A stretch of 27,796 bases of DNA, from the NCBI GenBank assembly GCA_003427395.1, contig BFEA01000338.1, positions 1,341,583 through 1,369,378 on the forward strand. The letters run 5' to 3'. The stretch is from Chara braunii (lineage: Eukaryota > Streptophyta > Charophyceae > Charales > Characeae). The notes below the pieces were generated by a model. That model worked only from the letters and a program-made list of their open reading frames with translations. It did not search any database and was not told where the DNA came from. The translations under genes and the position numbers were made by a program. Below, piece by piece: positions 1-10,679 of the stretch (position 1 is its first letter; the number at the start of each line of letters is the position of its first letter).

Positions 1-50
1 TTTTTTCAATCATCCGGATTTTCGGATGATCCTACCCCCCGATCATCCGG

Positions 51-87
51 CCAGATAATCCGACCAGATTATCCGGCCAGATAACCC
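51..87. repeat. 13-bp tandem repeat, about 3 copies
   Basis: Three successive units beginning CCAGAT start at 51, 64 and 77 with a period of 13 bases. The stretch just before it (1-50) carries the same ATCCGG words in both orientations (CGGATGATC at 23-31, GATCATCCG at 41-49), so the whole left edge is a small palindromic satellite-like patch. Confidence 0.7.
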
Positions 88-147
88 ATGCTACCTAGGA
101 TAATACGATGACAGATAGATGGTTCCGGATGTCATTGCTGTTGATTG

Positions 148-790
148 TTTTTTTTTTTTTTTTTTTTTTTTTAATTGCCTTAGCTGCCACGTGTCGGAGA
201 ACGTGCATGCCTGAGTGGCCATATGGCGGAATGATTGTGCTGAAGTGTGGGGAGGGAAAATAGTGGGGAAAATGCTAGTGAGAGGCTTCATACCTTAGCT
301 GCGACATGAAAAAATAACTTTTGGTAACATAAAAATTATGCCACGTGGTAAATAAGATGATGCGTCCCTCCTTCTTATTGCCTTTTCTTTCTTCCTCCAT
401 TTTTTTTTTTGTTTTTGCATAAACAAGCTGAGTGAAAAATAAATGACAAATAGTGGTAGCAGTTGTCATTTTTTATTTTATTTTATTATTATTATTATTA
501 TTTTTTTTTTGCTGATTGTCTTCGAGGCCACGTTGCAAAAAACATGCATGAAAGAGTGACAAAAAACATGCATTCCGCAGTGTCTACATGACAGAGTGAT
601 TCCGATGATGCACATGGAGGCAAGGGGTAGATAAAGGTGTCAGTGAGAAACCTCATACCGTAGTTGCGCCGTGGTCGCGTAAGATAAAGATTAGGCCACA
701 TGACAGATAAGGTGATGCCTGACCCACTTCCCCTCCCTTTGCTCCTCTTTTTTCATAATGTTTTTTTTTTTTTTTTTTTGGTTGGGAGTT
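148..790. repeat. Two diverged tandem units of about 360 bp with poly(T) tracts
   Basis: The stretch around 279-308 (AGTGAGAGGCTTCATACC...) matches that around 639-671 (AGTGAGAAACCTCATACC...). The match continues through GATGATGC and a pyrimidine-rich block into poly(T) at 400-410 and 761-779. A 25-base poly(T) at 148-172 and a TTA-rich tract ending in T10 at 501-510 precede the two units. On the minus strand each unit would end in poly(A), so a tandem pair of non-autonomous retroposed units is possible, but no pol III boxes were recognised. Confidence 0.55.
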
Positions 791-869
791 GTATAGTATA
801 AGTTGGCAGCGCAAAAGTAGTTGACATGTGGTGTAAGAAATCGTTAAGTATTGGCGCGATGTGGCGTTG

Positions 870-2560
870 TTGGGCGTGGTGGTTCCACACCCAGACACAA
901 AGTATTTTAGTGTCGGACCTCACGGTCGCATCACGCATGAGTTTTAGAAGTGTTTCAGCCAAGGACCAACTCCGACCGTGTGTGCCAACTATACCTCTAG
1001 CAGCATCCTGCGACCGGACAGAGACCCCGCAAGATACAACTTACCTCTACCTGAGGGGATGTCACCACCCTTACTAGGTAGGCGTATCCCTGCTGAGCTA
1101 CTGACTCACGTGCGAAGGTTTTTACTTGAAATCGCAGAAGTAAGTCAACCAATGACGTTTGCTCGATCGACGTAGCATAGGCATACGCGCGGTTGAACGC
1201 CTAAGAGTTACCCGTATACGTGTCAGGCATTCGAGCGCTGATATCTCGGACCGACTTACAAATAAGGTTGACTCGACTGACAAACGTTTGCGCATACTAC
1301 GCTTTGCCTATAAATAATTTCAATTGGTATGACTCACGACCTATCCCTTTTTCGGAGCACGATCCCCTCAATACTTGAATTATCAGAGGGTCGCTCGTAA
1401 GACATATACCCATTCTTCTTGGTGATTAAGTCCATTTAACATATCTCTCTATGAAAGACCCTTTGCCATATCACATATACATATGAAATGAAAATGAAAT
1501 AAGACTAAATAATGAGGCAATTAGATGTCACATACACTTAACACTTTCACATAAACAATATGAATGTATCAGGGAAAACATGATCATTGACCTTTCAAAC
1601 ATATATTTATGAAATGAACATAAAATAAATAAGGTTTTTCGCCTTAACAATGATCGTAATCTGCTTAACAATTAAGGAAAAACGCAAGGCTGGGTGCTCA
1701 AACCAAATGTATAAGATCGCGCACTAATGAAACATCTAGATCAAGGCTTAGGATAGCGTAAGTTTCTCAACGGGTTGCGATGAATAGAGTGTTTGATCGT
1801 TTTACTAACATGCAAATAAAACCAATCGCATTACATAATCCTAACATAGTTAACCATTCATTCACTTTCACGAACATTACACTTACACTTAGAATCCTCT
1901 CAGTTAGACATCCCCTTATCGACTCAGTCATTTAGTCATACAGATACCGTTTTTGACCAAACACAGACCTTTTAAACAATGACTTCGAAAATCATAAATG
2001 CCTTTTAGTACAGAGGTAGATGCAAAGTGAGGGTGTCGAGGGTGAGTAAGGGTTTAGTTGGCGAATCAACCTATTACCATAAAACAATAACATTTAGTCT
2101 TGTATAGACTCATAATCAGTCCTCTTGAAAGTTAAGGTGATCTGCAATCACACATAGTTCAACACAGTCTCAACACCCCTTTGCTATTGATGTGACCCCA
2201 TCTGAAGTTCAATATAGTGAACTTCATTTTAGTTGGGTACTACATCGACATAACCCCCTCTAGGTAGCCTCTCTAACGTTTTATGAGACTAATCTCTAGA
2301 GATAACCGTCTAAAGAAAAATATGGAGCTAACATCACAAATACTTTCCTCTTCATCATATGATTCCCTACTTCACATACGCACATGCAAAATATCATCAA
2401 TCTCATCTGGAATAAAATCTTAAGATAAACATTAATTAAGAGGTTAAGGTAGCAGGACGTGTCACACGGGGCCACATTCCTTCTACTTCCACCTCTGTAG
2501 AATTAAAAAATAAATATTGTCAGTACATTAGTCTTTTGCGGGGTCTTTATAAGAGTTGTC
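870..2560. other. No gene recognised; AT-rich non-coding stretch
   Basis: No long open frame or recognisable domain was found on either strand. The middle part is AT-rich, with a weak internal duplication: ATATGAAATGAA-type words near 1480 recur near 1610. Confidence 0.5.
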
Positions 2561-2564
2561 ATAG

Positions 2565-3000
2565 TAGTGTAGATCACATGGGATCCTCACCCCTACCGTC
2601 GTTTCTTCTTCCAGCGACATGTAAGTGATAAGGTGGACCACACGGGGTTTCTCCTCTCTTATCACCAGTCTTCCTTTGAGCGTCGTCATTTGGTAATATG
2701 GTAGGTCTCATGGGATCTACTCCTACTACTACCATCTTCTTTTGCCAGGATTTGTTGTAGATAGGGCAGACCTCACGAGACCTTGCTCCTCCTATCACCA
2801 TCCCTTTAGTGTTGGTTGGTAATAGGGCAGACCTCACGAGGTCTCGCTCCTCCTATTGCCACATTTCCTTACTTAAAGCAGATTCAAGTAATAAGGCACG
2901 TCTCACGGAACCTCGCTCCTCTTTCTTAACAATGATAAAGCAGATTCAAGTAATAAGGCAGGTCTCATGGAACCTCGTCCTCTTATTACCAATGAAGGCA
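2565..3000. repeat. Tandem array of about 65-bp hairpin-forming units (about 7 copies)
   Basis: Diverged units follow each other with spacing of 58-73 bases, each carrying a GGTCTCAYG-like core. Most units are a hairpin with a loop of 24-25 bases. Stems seen: 2625-2632 with 2658-2665 (GTGATAAG/CTTATCAC); 2698-2704 with 2729-2735 (ATGGTAG/CTACCAT); 2760-2765 with 2791-2796 (GATAGG/CCTATC); 2818-2826 with 2852-2860 (GGTAATAGG/CCTATTGCC, one G-T pair); 2950-2957 with 2982-2989 (GTAATAAG/CTTATTAC). The unit near 2888 has lost its right arm and the first unit near 2565 is weak. Stem sequences differ between units but pairing is kept. Confidence 0.8.
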
Positions 3001-3009
3001 GACTGATCC

Positions 3010-6000
3010 TGACCTAGAGTTCCAAGTAACTCGCACGTGTAGCGGCCCCACCAGGTGTGGTGCTCCACTAGTGATAGAGATGGAGATGGGTCCGAAATAC
3101 CCCCGTGTGACGAGCCTCAGTTAAATACTAGTCAAATTATCACCCTCGCTTGCGTAAAGATGCAATTGTCACTCATACAAAAAGCAGAGGATGGTTGGAA
3201 ACGTTGTGAGGAAACCCGGGGAGGGGTCGCCTACCGCTCGCTGAAGCCAGGGGCAACAACGTCTGTCACTCACTGCGCCCGCTTCCGAGGTCCTCAGCGA
3301 CCAGCAGGGTGTGGGCGGGGTAATTAGTCTGTCATATGCTCCTCTTACGTTGGATTTGAAATTCTCAAAAGATCATAATACAAAGCAAAATCTTGTTTCA
3401 GAAAATAAATGTTCTGAACTCGGGGTGCGGACCTGGATTCGAAGATGGATCAGTCCTGACGATTCCTACACAGCCATACAGCAATTCGAATGATTAGGAG
3501 AGAGCGTCTTTTAAGTTTGTTTCAGCCTACACTGACAGTGAGTGCAAATCCCACTTACAACTGTCCGTCACTGATTGTCTCGAAGCATAGTTGTCAAGCC
3601 ATTAGTCCTTCTCGGATACACGATGACACGGAAAGTCCCAGTTCGAGCAACTTCAAACCTCTTTGGCCCCATTTAGGGCTGTCATATCCTACAATTTGCT
3701 CTGAGACAATTGATTCGAACATGTCTTTACCTTAGATCCACAACTGTTAGATCCCAGACTCCTCAATTTGAAAGGTCAAGAGTTGCGACATATATGCATG
3801 TCCAGAGACATACCCATTCTCGTAGACCCAGTGTTCAATAGTTTCTGAAATTCAGACTGTAGGGAATAACTGTGAATGACAACAGGGGCTATCAAGCGAC
3901 GATCTGGTCTGAATCTGGGACCCATTTTAGTACCACATACTCAAGCAAACTGGTAATTCTCAGATTTTGTTGGAAATGTTTGACGCTGAAAAAAGGAAAT
4001 AAAAAGCATGCGATACATGGACGAATGAATATATATGTAAAAAAAAAGAAACAAGACTCTTGAGATCGATCTGCTAAGGAGCTGAGAGCAGTGTGATTAC
4101 AAGGGGGCCTAAACTCATGTAGCTATTTGTAATTGAGTACTCGATTGTCATTTCTCATATCGGAGCGCAGATAACAAAATCAGCCTATTTCTCCCTGATG
4201 GTTGGTTGAACCTGGGAAGCACAGAGTCCCCCTCCTCTATTTATGGTCGATATTATATTGCTTCGAAAATAAATAAAATCGTTTGACATTTGTAGCGTTT
4301 GCAGAAATCACATCATAGTGCTTGAATAGACCTTTCTTCACACAAGCTTGATCATACTTTACTCAGTCCTACTAAAAGTCTGCTTCCCTTAAATGGCCTT
4401 GTTAAGGCGTTTTGACTGTAGGGAAATGCTCGCTTCAGCTGATTAGTGTGTCCTTCAACCGCTCTCTATCTTCACGTAGACTAAGGCTCGTTGTTCACGG
4501 AAGACATTAAGCACCTTCTGCAAAGCTCTCACTGGACAGAGGGATTCGCTCGCATTCGCCTTAGTCCCTACTAAGATTGTTGTTGGAATCCCCAGTTTAT
4601 CTTTGATCATCAATACCCAACATATTTATAGAGATTGGCAGATGATAACTTCGAAGCTCGTTACCCTCACTCCTACAAGTCACTTCTCACCCATTCTTGC
4701 TCATTATTGGATGCTTCGGTCATTTACCATGGCTATCCTGACAACGATAGTCGACGCCTATATGTGGCCAGTTTGTTCCCAGCGATGACGACTGTTCACC
4801 TCGCCTGCTACGCTGGTTGAACCCATCGTCAGCGGGCAACAGGTTCTTCGGCCAGCGATAAGGGATGCTCACTCCGCCTGTTTAGTTCAGTCGTGCGTGA
4901 GTGAAGTTTGCGCCACTCACATGCAATTTGATAGTGAGCAAGCGATAGTGGTCGTGGGAATAACAACGATAATGATGAACACAACAAAGATGTAGGCGGA
5001 TACTTACTGACTTTCGGTAGGCATCTCTCCACTAGATGCGATGATCTTGCCTGCTCACTAGCTAGGCCGCTTTCTCACTTACCCGGGTAGGGACATGACG
5101 ATGACACTCAATCCTTCTTCGTGTCGCTCCCTCACTTCCACATAGGCAGGGATGTACCCGTTCACATACTTGCTCCTCACCCACTGAGATCTCAAGCATA
5201 CAGGGCTTTTCCTGTCAGCTCGCTGCATCTAGGGCACGATCACTTTCCGTACTCGTCAATTGTGGAGGAAGCTTTGATACGAAGATGCCTCGATAAGCAT
5301 CTTAAGAGATCTGTACATACTTCCTTGCCTCGCTGAGGGCTGGTGCAAAGCTGAAGCACTGACCGGTTAAGGATGCGAAACCGAATCTGGCGCCAGAATT
5401 GGGTTGCCATAACAATCAACATATCACCGTCCCCGACCGTGCTCCTACTCACCCCCCCCTCGTTTCTGAAAGCTATGGGTCACAGGTAGGGCTTGCCCTT
5501 GCGTGGACACCGGACTCACACTTCCCCTTCCACGAGATCTCGCACACTTTTATCAGCGTATGGGCCGCCCAAGCCGAGACGTTGGTTTGCTGTGCGCATT
5601 GTGCTCGCCTCGAATCTGTCTCTCCTACAATCTGCTCCCGACTTCAGAACGCGTCTTCCCCGTCTGTGTTCGCCCCTACAGTTCAACTCTAGGTCTCTCC
5701 CCTGAACCGAGCGAACGGTCGTTATGTACGCAGTGTACTCCCCGAATGTCTCCATGCCCTTTATCGGGGCGACCAAGGAAGCATTAATCAACGGTCGACC
5801 CGAACCTTAACTCTCCTCTTCCTATCACCAGATCTTCTTGTCGCTTACGCACTTCTGTCATTAGAAACTCTCACTAGTTCCGGCCGAAGCGCATGAGGGT
5901 TGTGTACGCCTTGCGCACCGATTGAATGAAAAAAAAATCCCCCCACTCCGGTCAACTCTTTTGGACTATATGCGGACTGGCGCCTTGGCCGTGGGCCTCA

Positions 6001-6190
6001 GCGGACCGAAAGTACTCGGAAACCCCGGTTCACAGACCCAGGATACTGATGGTACCAGCAGGGCACGCTGCAGCAAGCCCAATGAGGCGCCACGTACTTA
6101 AATCAGTCCCGCAGCCCTAGTTAAACGAAAAGTGGGCTCTTTAAATATTCCGTATCAGCGGCCGAGAGAAGGTCAACAACAGTCGTATTT
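3010..6190. other. No gene recognised; unclassified non-coding stretch
   Basis: All open frames here are short (under about 100 codons) and resemble no family I know. The composition changes from AT-rich (3340-4700) to more GC-balanced (4800-6120), which suggests old, unrecognisable transposon debris. A motif like a retroviral primer-binding site (TGGCGCC at 5388-5394) is present, but no LTR end or gag-like frame goes with it. Confidence 0.4.
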
Positions 6191-6635
6191 TTCATCACCA
6201 CTTCAGGACACCCTTCACCACTTCAGGATGCAGCCTGCCTAAACAGGTGGTTTTTAGGGTCTTCGGACCTTTCACCACTTCAGGACCATTCAGGTCTGAA
6301 AATCCTGAATGGTCCTGAAGTGGTGAAAGCTCTGAAGACCCTGAAAACCACCTGTTTAGGCAGGTTGCATCCTCAAGTTGTGAAGGGTGGTTTTTATGGT
6401 CTTCGGACCTTTCGCCACTTCAGGACCATTGAGGATTTTGAGACTGCCCAAAACTCTAACTTGACCACTTCAGGACACCCTTCACCACTTCATGATGCAG
6501 CCTGCCTAAACAGGTGGTTTTCAGGGTCTTCGGACCTTTCACCACTTCAGGACCATTCAGGATTTTCAGACTGCCAAAAACTCTCACTTCATAATTTTCA
6601 TTCCTGAATTTTCAGCTACCCGATAACCGCTTGTG
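6190..6635. repeat. Foldback repeat family, copy A, with 84-bp hairpin arms
   Basis: Built from CACTTCAGGA and CAGCCTGCCTAAACAGGTGG words. Positions 6209-6292 are the near-complement of 6305-6389, leaving a 12-base loop: one large cruciform-capable palindrome. A further direct copy runs from about 6460 to 6600. The right end (6600-6635, reading into CCCGATAACCGCTTGTG) matches, inverted, the left end of copy B at 10680. The shared edge therefore defines one end of the family. The left end of copy A seems truncated. Confidence 0.8.
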
Positions 6636-6734
6636 TAGCGGCCTGCAGTGTACAGTGCTGCACCAGGGCAATACCAAAAGAAGCAGAGTTCGTATCAAGG
6701 GCCCTGACATTGCTGTTTAGAACTGCAGCAGCGT

Positions 6735-6995
6735 GTACCGCTACCATACCAGTGTCGTACCTGAATCCGTGCCGCACCAATGCCGAACCAATACCGAACC
6801 TGAATCAACTGTCTCGAACTGCAGTGGACTGTACCATACCGTTGCCGAACCAACACCGAACCACCGTACCGCTCCCGTCCCGATCCAGGGTCGTGCCGGA
6901 CCAATGTAAAACACCGTACCGTGCCGCAAACGCACCATACCAATATCCAACAGATGATGGTACCGTACCAACCCTGAGCCAGTGCGGCGTACTCG
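6735..6995. repeat. Minisatellite of ACC(A/G)NNCCG(A/T) words
   Basis: Dense repetition of ACCAAYRCCGA and CCGTACCG-type words with a local period of about 10-11 bases, for example ACCAATGCCGA followed by ACCAATACCGA near 6775-6800. Open frames in several phases and on both strands here are by-products of the repetition. Confidence 0.65.
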
Positions 6996-7019
6996 TTCGA
7001 AACCAGTGTCCATAGTAAA

Positions 7020-7919
7020 ATAATAAACCCATGTAGCTCGCCTCAGAATAAAACCAGTAACAACACCAAGCCGATCATGTCACCTCGACCCAAAACCCGA
7101 CCCCGCTTATTCTACGAAATCGGGGTCATAGCGGGGGTAGCGATCAAGCGAATTGGGCAAAATCAAGCGCCGATTTTTAGAGGATTTGTGCGAATCGACG
7201 GCCGCGGTAAATTAAATATTTCCCAACAAAAACCTCATCAGCAACAAATACCAACAAAGGATCAATCAAATAATAAATAACCGTTTGTTTTACTTTATTT
7301 TATTATTTTTAATTATTTTACTCTTTTAATTTTGTTATCGGAAATAGTGAAAATAAAGGGCAATTTAATCAAGGATAAATTCCGGCGAGATTTAATTAAA
7401 TAGCAAATATTCCATTATTTTCTTCCTTTTCATTATTTTCAATTCCTTTTCTCAATTTTAATTTGGTTATTAGAATTAGCGAAAAGTGAAGGTTCTGTTC
7501 TTCGTCAATTATCCAGTGTAAAAAGAGCGCACCGAGCCTTAATCCCATGCCGCCGCTCCACAGTCGGTCGCTTCGGGGACAGCCTCGGAACGAGCGAAAA
7601 TGGTAGGCACTAGGCGCGGTAGTCTCGGCTATTCATCATGTTAATTTCGAGGGTCAGTTTTTATAGTTGATGAGGGGGAATTTTAGGGACCCATCTCCGA
7701 CCTCTAGTTTTTCCCGACAGTTCTGAAGAAAGTGTCGGTTAATCCTAGGCGCTTAACCCCAGGCCCAATCCGTCGAAATACGGGTGGCCGATTGACCTTC
7801 GGCCGCCCGACAAACAAGCCCAGACCTCTTCTCGACGCCCCCGTCGAGCCCGCGCCGTTTCTATTAAACGAATCGTATAAGATTTAGCGCGACCACACGC
7901 GCGTGGCTCTTATATCTCA
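7020..7919 (-). mobile_element. Probable 3' LTR of the minus-strand Ty3/gypsy element
   Basis: On the minus strand the pol frame ends at 7930. A purine-rich AGGAAAG follows at 7921-7927, and then a sequence beginning TGAGATATAAGAG from 7919. That is the order expected for pol end, polypurine tract and 3' LTR. About 255 bases in is a TATA box, and AATAAA-like words lie further on near 7290, as in an LTR with U3, R and U5. No second LTR exists in the window, so the length and the far end (about 7020) are estimates; the LTR could be shorter. Confidence 0.45.
7658..7665 (-). promoter_or_regulatory. TATA box in the putative LTR
   Basis: TATAAAAA on the minus strand, in a CAACTATAAAAACTG context inside the putative LTR. 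It would place transcription start near 7630. The role is inferred from position only. Confidence 0.4.
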
Positions 7920-7920
7920 A

Positions 7921-7927
7921 CTTTCCT
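7921..7927 (-). other. Polypurine-tract-like site
   Basis: AGGAAAG on the minus strand lies directly between the end of the pol frame and the TG that would open the 3' LTR. The tract is short for a polypurine tract, so this rests mainly on position. Confidence 0.35.
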
Positions 7928-7929
7928 GT

Positions 7930-8640
7930 CTAGTGCTTGGGTTTTCCAGGAACTTTGAGACTGAGAGGGTGCTTCTTCTCTTTCTTACGTTGCGGCCTCT
8001 TGGGTGCAGATATAGAGTTGTTCTTTGGTTTTTCCCTCCGTTGCAGTGGCAGTGCCGCAAGTCCTCCACCTCGCCTAACGCGGACTTTGCATTTAGGTCT
8101 CCGTAGAACAAAAAACCATTTCCTTTTTCTCCCTTGCGTCAAACCCTTCACTTTCCTAGTCTCTACTCTCTTCCTCTTCTTCGAACTCTCACCTATCTTG
8201 AACCACCTCGACGGTCCCTCATCTGTCACCTTCGCTTTCCCCTTACCCTCAGGATCTGATAGTGTCCGAACAGGAGTAGGGGTTTGCCTTGGCCTAAACA
8301 ACTTCAGTCTAGCTCCCGCCACGGGATCCTTCCACTTAGACCCATCTAATTCCGCAATCATATAGGCTCCGCAGCCTAGCGCATCGACCACGCGATAGGG
8401 TCCCATCCATCTATTTGCCAACTTTCCTGACTATGTCCTTTCTAACGCTGTATCGCAGAGAAGTACCATATTGCCCACACCTATCTTCCCCTTTCTAATC
8501 CGGACATCCTTATCCCATCTTTCCTTACTTTTCCTTCTTTCACCGCCAATCGATTGACTGCGGTCATAAGATCGTCCTCTGATCCGTACGCTATCTGTCT
8601 AGTCCTAACCGCCAGAAACTCCTCTCGTGACATGCTATCC
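7930..8640 (-). pseudogene. Ty3/gypsy integrase C-terminal domain with GPY module and basic tail (broken)
   Basis: The minus-strand frame from about 8421 to the stop at 7930 reads ANRWMGPYRVV, then AELDGSKWKDPVAGARLKLF, the GPY/F module found at the C end of Ty3/gypsy integrases. A strongly basic, Pro-rich tail follows (RKRKWFF, RPQRKKEKKH). Upstream, SMSREEFLAVRTRQIAYG at about 8580-8635 is the usual linker after the catalytic core. The frame is broken by TAG at 8643-8645 and at 8431-8433 and by a frameshift near 8490. I see no chromodomain. It belongs to the same element as the three segments to the right and is non-functional. Confidence 0.8.
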
Positions 8641-8642
8641 GC

Positions 8643-9430
8643 CTAGTCAACTGTACTCCAACTATCGACATGAAACTCTACGGGCAGAGCGCAGTGCCTC
8701 CCGAACCATAGAGTGTAAGGCGAGTACCCTGTGCTAGCTCGGACTGTGATATTTTCTGCCCATATCACATACCGGAAATATTTCGGCCAATCACTATCTT
8801 TACCTCTACACCACTTCGACAGTGATGCTATCAATGACTGATGGCCTCGTTTTACTGGTGCGTTGGATTGAGGGTGATAGGCAGTAGCTCCCGCTTTCTT
8901 GAACACATTCTGCACCTCGTCCGCTAGGAACTCCGCTCCCCTGTCCATCACAATCCTACTGACACACCCGTATCTAGACAGATACTCCAGAACAAAGTTC
9001 TTGACCTCCTTCGCTGCCTTTGTTCTGAAGGGTTTCCCGTCGACAAACCCGGTGAAGTCATCTCTGATATTCACGACGTAGTTCATGTTTCCTACCCCTT
9101 TCGGCATCTTGACTAGATCAATATGCACCTTCTCGCCTGGTCTGGTAGGATAGGACGGGTGAAGAGGCTCCTTGTACCTTACAAGGGATCTCTTCTGACA
9201 TTCCTCACAAGTCACATAATACTTTTCAACATCTTTGTACTGTCCTTCTCACCAGTATAGCTTTTGGACCTTCTCATACGTCACTTTTACCCCTCTATGT
9301 CCACCAACCACACCGTCATGTAGGTCCGCTACTATAGACTGCTTCTCCTCGGGGTCACAGACCATTCGCAGAGGCATTCCTGAGCTTGTAGGTCTGCGGA
9401 ATAAATGCCCGGATCGAAGGCAATACTAAG
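8643..9430 (-). pseudogene. Ty3/gypsy integrase: HHCC zinc-binding and catalytic core (broken)
   Basis: Reading leftwards from about 9400 come ADLHDGVVGGHRGVKVTYEK and, after one TGA, VEKYYVTCEECQKRS: the H-H-C-C zinc-binding domain. The core follows with HIDLVKMPKG (first Asp), VMDRGAEFLADE (second Asp) and AYHPQSNAPVKRGHQSL. In the family the third catalytic residue is Glu in PVERGH; here it is Lys, so the active site is lost. Only about 30 residues separate the second Asp from this position, against 35 usually, which suggests a small deletion before ATAYHPQ. In life this enzyme would insert element cDNA into chromosomes. Ends are approximate. Confidence 0.85.
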
Positions 9431-9469
9431 TTACGTGTCTCCTCATCTCTAAATCTGCACTCTCCTCTC

Positions 9470-9979
9470 CTACTTACCTTCATAAAGGTTGACTAGGAAG
9501 TGATCTGTACGTCTAGGCTCAGCCATAGTCAGTGTTGCTGCAACTATTGGCCGCTCCGCCTCTATTGGTATTCGTGAAAGTCCATCGGCTACCGCATTTT
9601 TCGTGCCCGAAATCCTTTCTACAATATAGTCGTAGAGCGGAATCCTGATGAACCATCGAGCAATAGTGGGATCCGTCAGACCGAAGTCTTTCTGTAAAAC
9701 TGATGCTACTGCCGTAGGATCTACCCGTAGAATAAATCATCTCCCGTATAGGTAGTGTCTAAAGGCGTATAAACATCGTAGGACAGCTAACACCTCCTTT
9801 TCGAATTGGCTGTAGTTGCATTCAGCGGTGTTAAGCGTGCGACTCTCGAATCTTAGCGGTCTCTCCTTACCATCTACGTCCTTATGAGAAAGCAGTCCTC
9901 CAACGGAACATGGCCCAGCATCCGTAGACACTATGAAGGGTCTGTTGGTCTCGTCCTCTAAGTAAGGTACACCTAGGAT
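9470..9979 (-). pseudogene. Ty3/gypsy RNase H domain (broken)
   Basis: After the TGA at 9980-9982 the same minus-strand frame continues with LGVPYLEDETNRPFIVSTDA (RNase H start, first Asp in STDAG), then LRFESRTLNTAECNYSQFEK (its Glu region) and the RHYLYGR end. A second TGA at 9737-9739 follows, then FILRVDPTAVASVL and NAVADGLSRIP, the standard D/ADGLSR end of the domain. The frame closes at a TAG near 9470. RNase H degrades the RNA strand during reverse transcription. Both TGA codons follow Arg in GR-TGA and could derive from CGA. Confidence 0.85.
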
Positions 9980-10679
9980 TCATCTCCCTTCTTTAAACTT
10001 TTCCTTGAGGGTTAATACAACAAACTCCTGAGGAGAATCCCAGTAAAATCGCTCCGTTTTCCTAAGGAGAATCCGTAGTGGTTCTTTCTTCTCCGCGTAC
10101 CCATGTATGAAGATCCGCAAGTAGCCTACAACTCCTAGGAATTGGCGGACTTCGGTAGCGTTATGCAACGGAGTTGGCCAGTTCATGAGTTTATCTAACT
10201 TTGTCGGGTCCGCTCGACGTTCTTTCAAATCACATATGAACCCTAAAATTTTAATCATCGAGACTGCCCACCGACTCTTCGTCCCACTTACCATTAGATT
10301 AGCTTCATCTAGCTGTTCGAGGACCGCGTAGATGTCCGTCATGTGCTGCTCTACGAATCTCCTGACAGCAGGAGCAACCTCCGCCTCATCCTTCAGTATG
10401 AGTCCTTTTATCGGGAAGCCGTCCAAAAATACTGCAACTTTATCAGGAATGAAGTTTTTCAGAATAACTATCATCGCTCTCTGGAAGACCGCAACCCCAT
10501 TGGTCCATCCCATGAGCACAACCATCATCTGCACTAATCCGAGTGGTGTGTGCATGACCGTGAGATGCCTATCCCTAGGATCTAGGGGTATCTCATCATA
10601 ACCCGAAAATAGATCGCAGACAGGGTAGATAGATCCTCCTGCCGCTCCCTCTGCTAACAGGTCAGCATGCGGTATGGAT
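9980..10679 (-). pseudogene. Ty3/gypsy reverse transcriptase, palm and thumb, 5'-truncated
   Basis: The frame is open to the edge at 10679, well beyond the first Met at 10555: ADLLAEGAAGGSIYPVCDLF, then SGYDEIPLDPRDRHLTVMHT, GWTNGVAVFQRAM and VAVFLDGFPIKG. The VCDLFSGYDEI block is motif A. The catalytic Asp-Asp box (usually VYLDD or FLDD) is FLDG here, so the second catalytic Asp is lost. NWPTPLHNATEVRQFLGVVG and LREKF-type words mark the end of the domain. Sequence to the right is the foldback repeat; gag, protease and the first part of the polymerase are absent from the window. Confidence 0.88.

Noticed and set aside
2565-3000. CRISPR-like array
   Set aside because: Units are diverged throughout, with no constant repeat alternating with unique spacers; the order is tandem hairpins in eukaryotic DNA.
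5388-5408. Primer-binding-site-like TGGCGCCAGAATTGGGTTGC, suggesting a plus-strand LTR element start
   Set aside because: Only the first seven bases fit a tRNA 3' end pattern I know. There is no CA-ended LTR before it and no gag-like frame after it.
5516-5791. 91-codon minus-strand frame with KGMETFGEYTAYITTVRSV
   Set aside because: It looks slightly protein-like, but no domain or continuing frame supports it.
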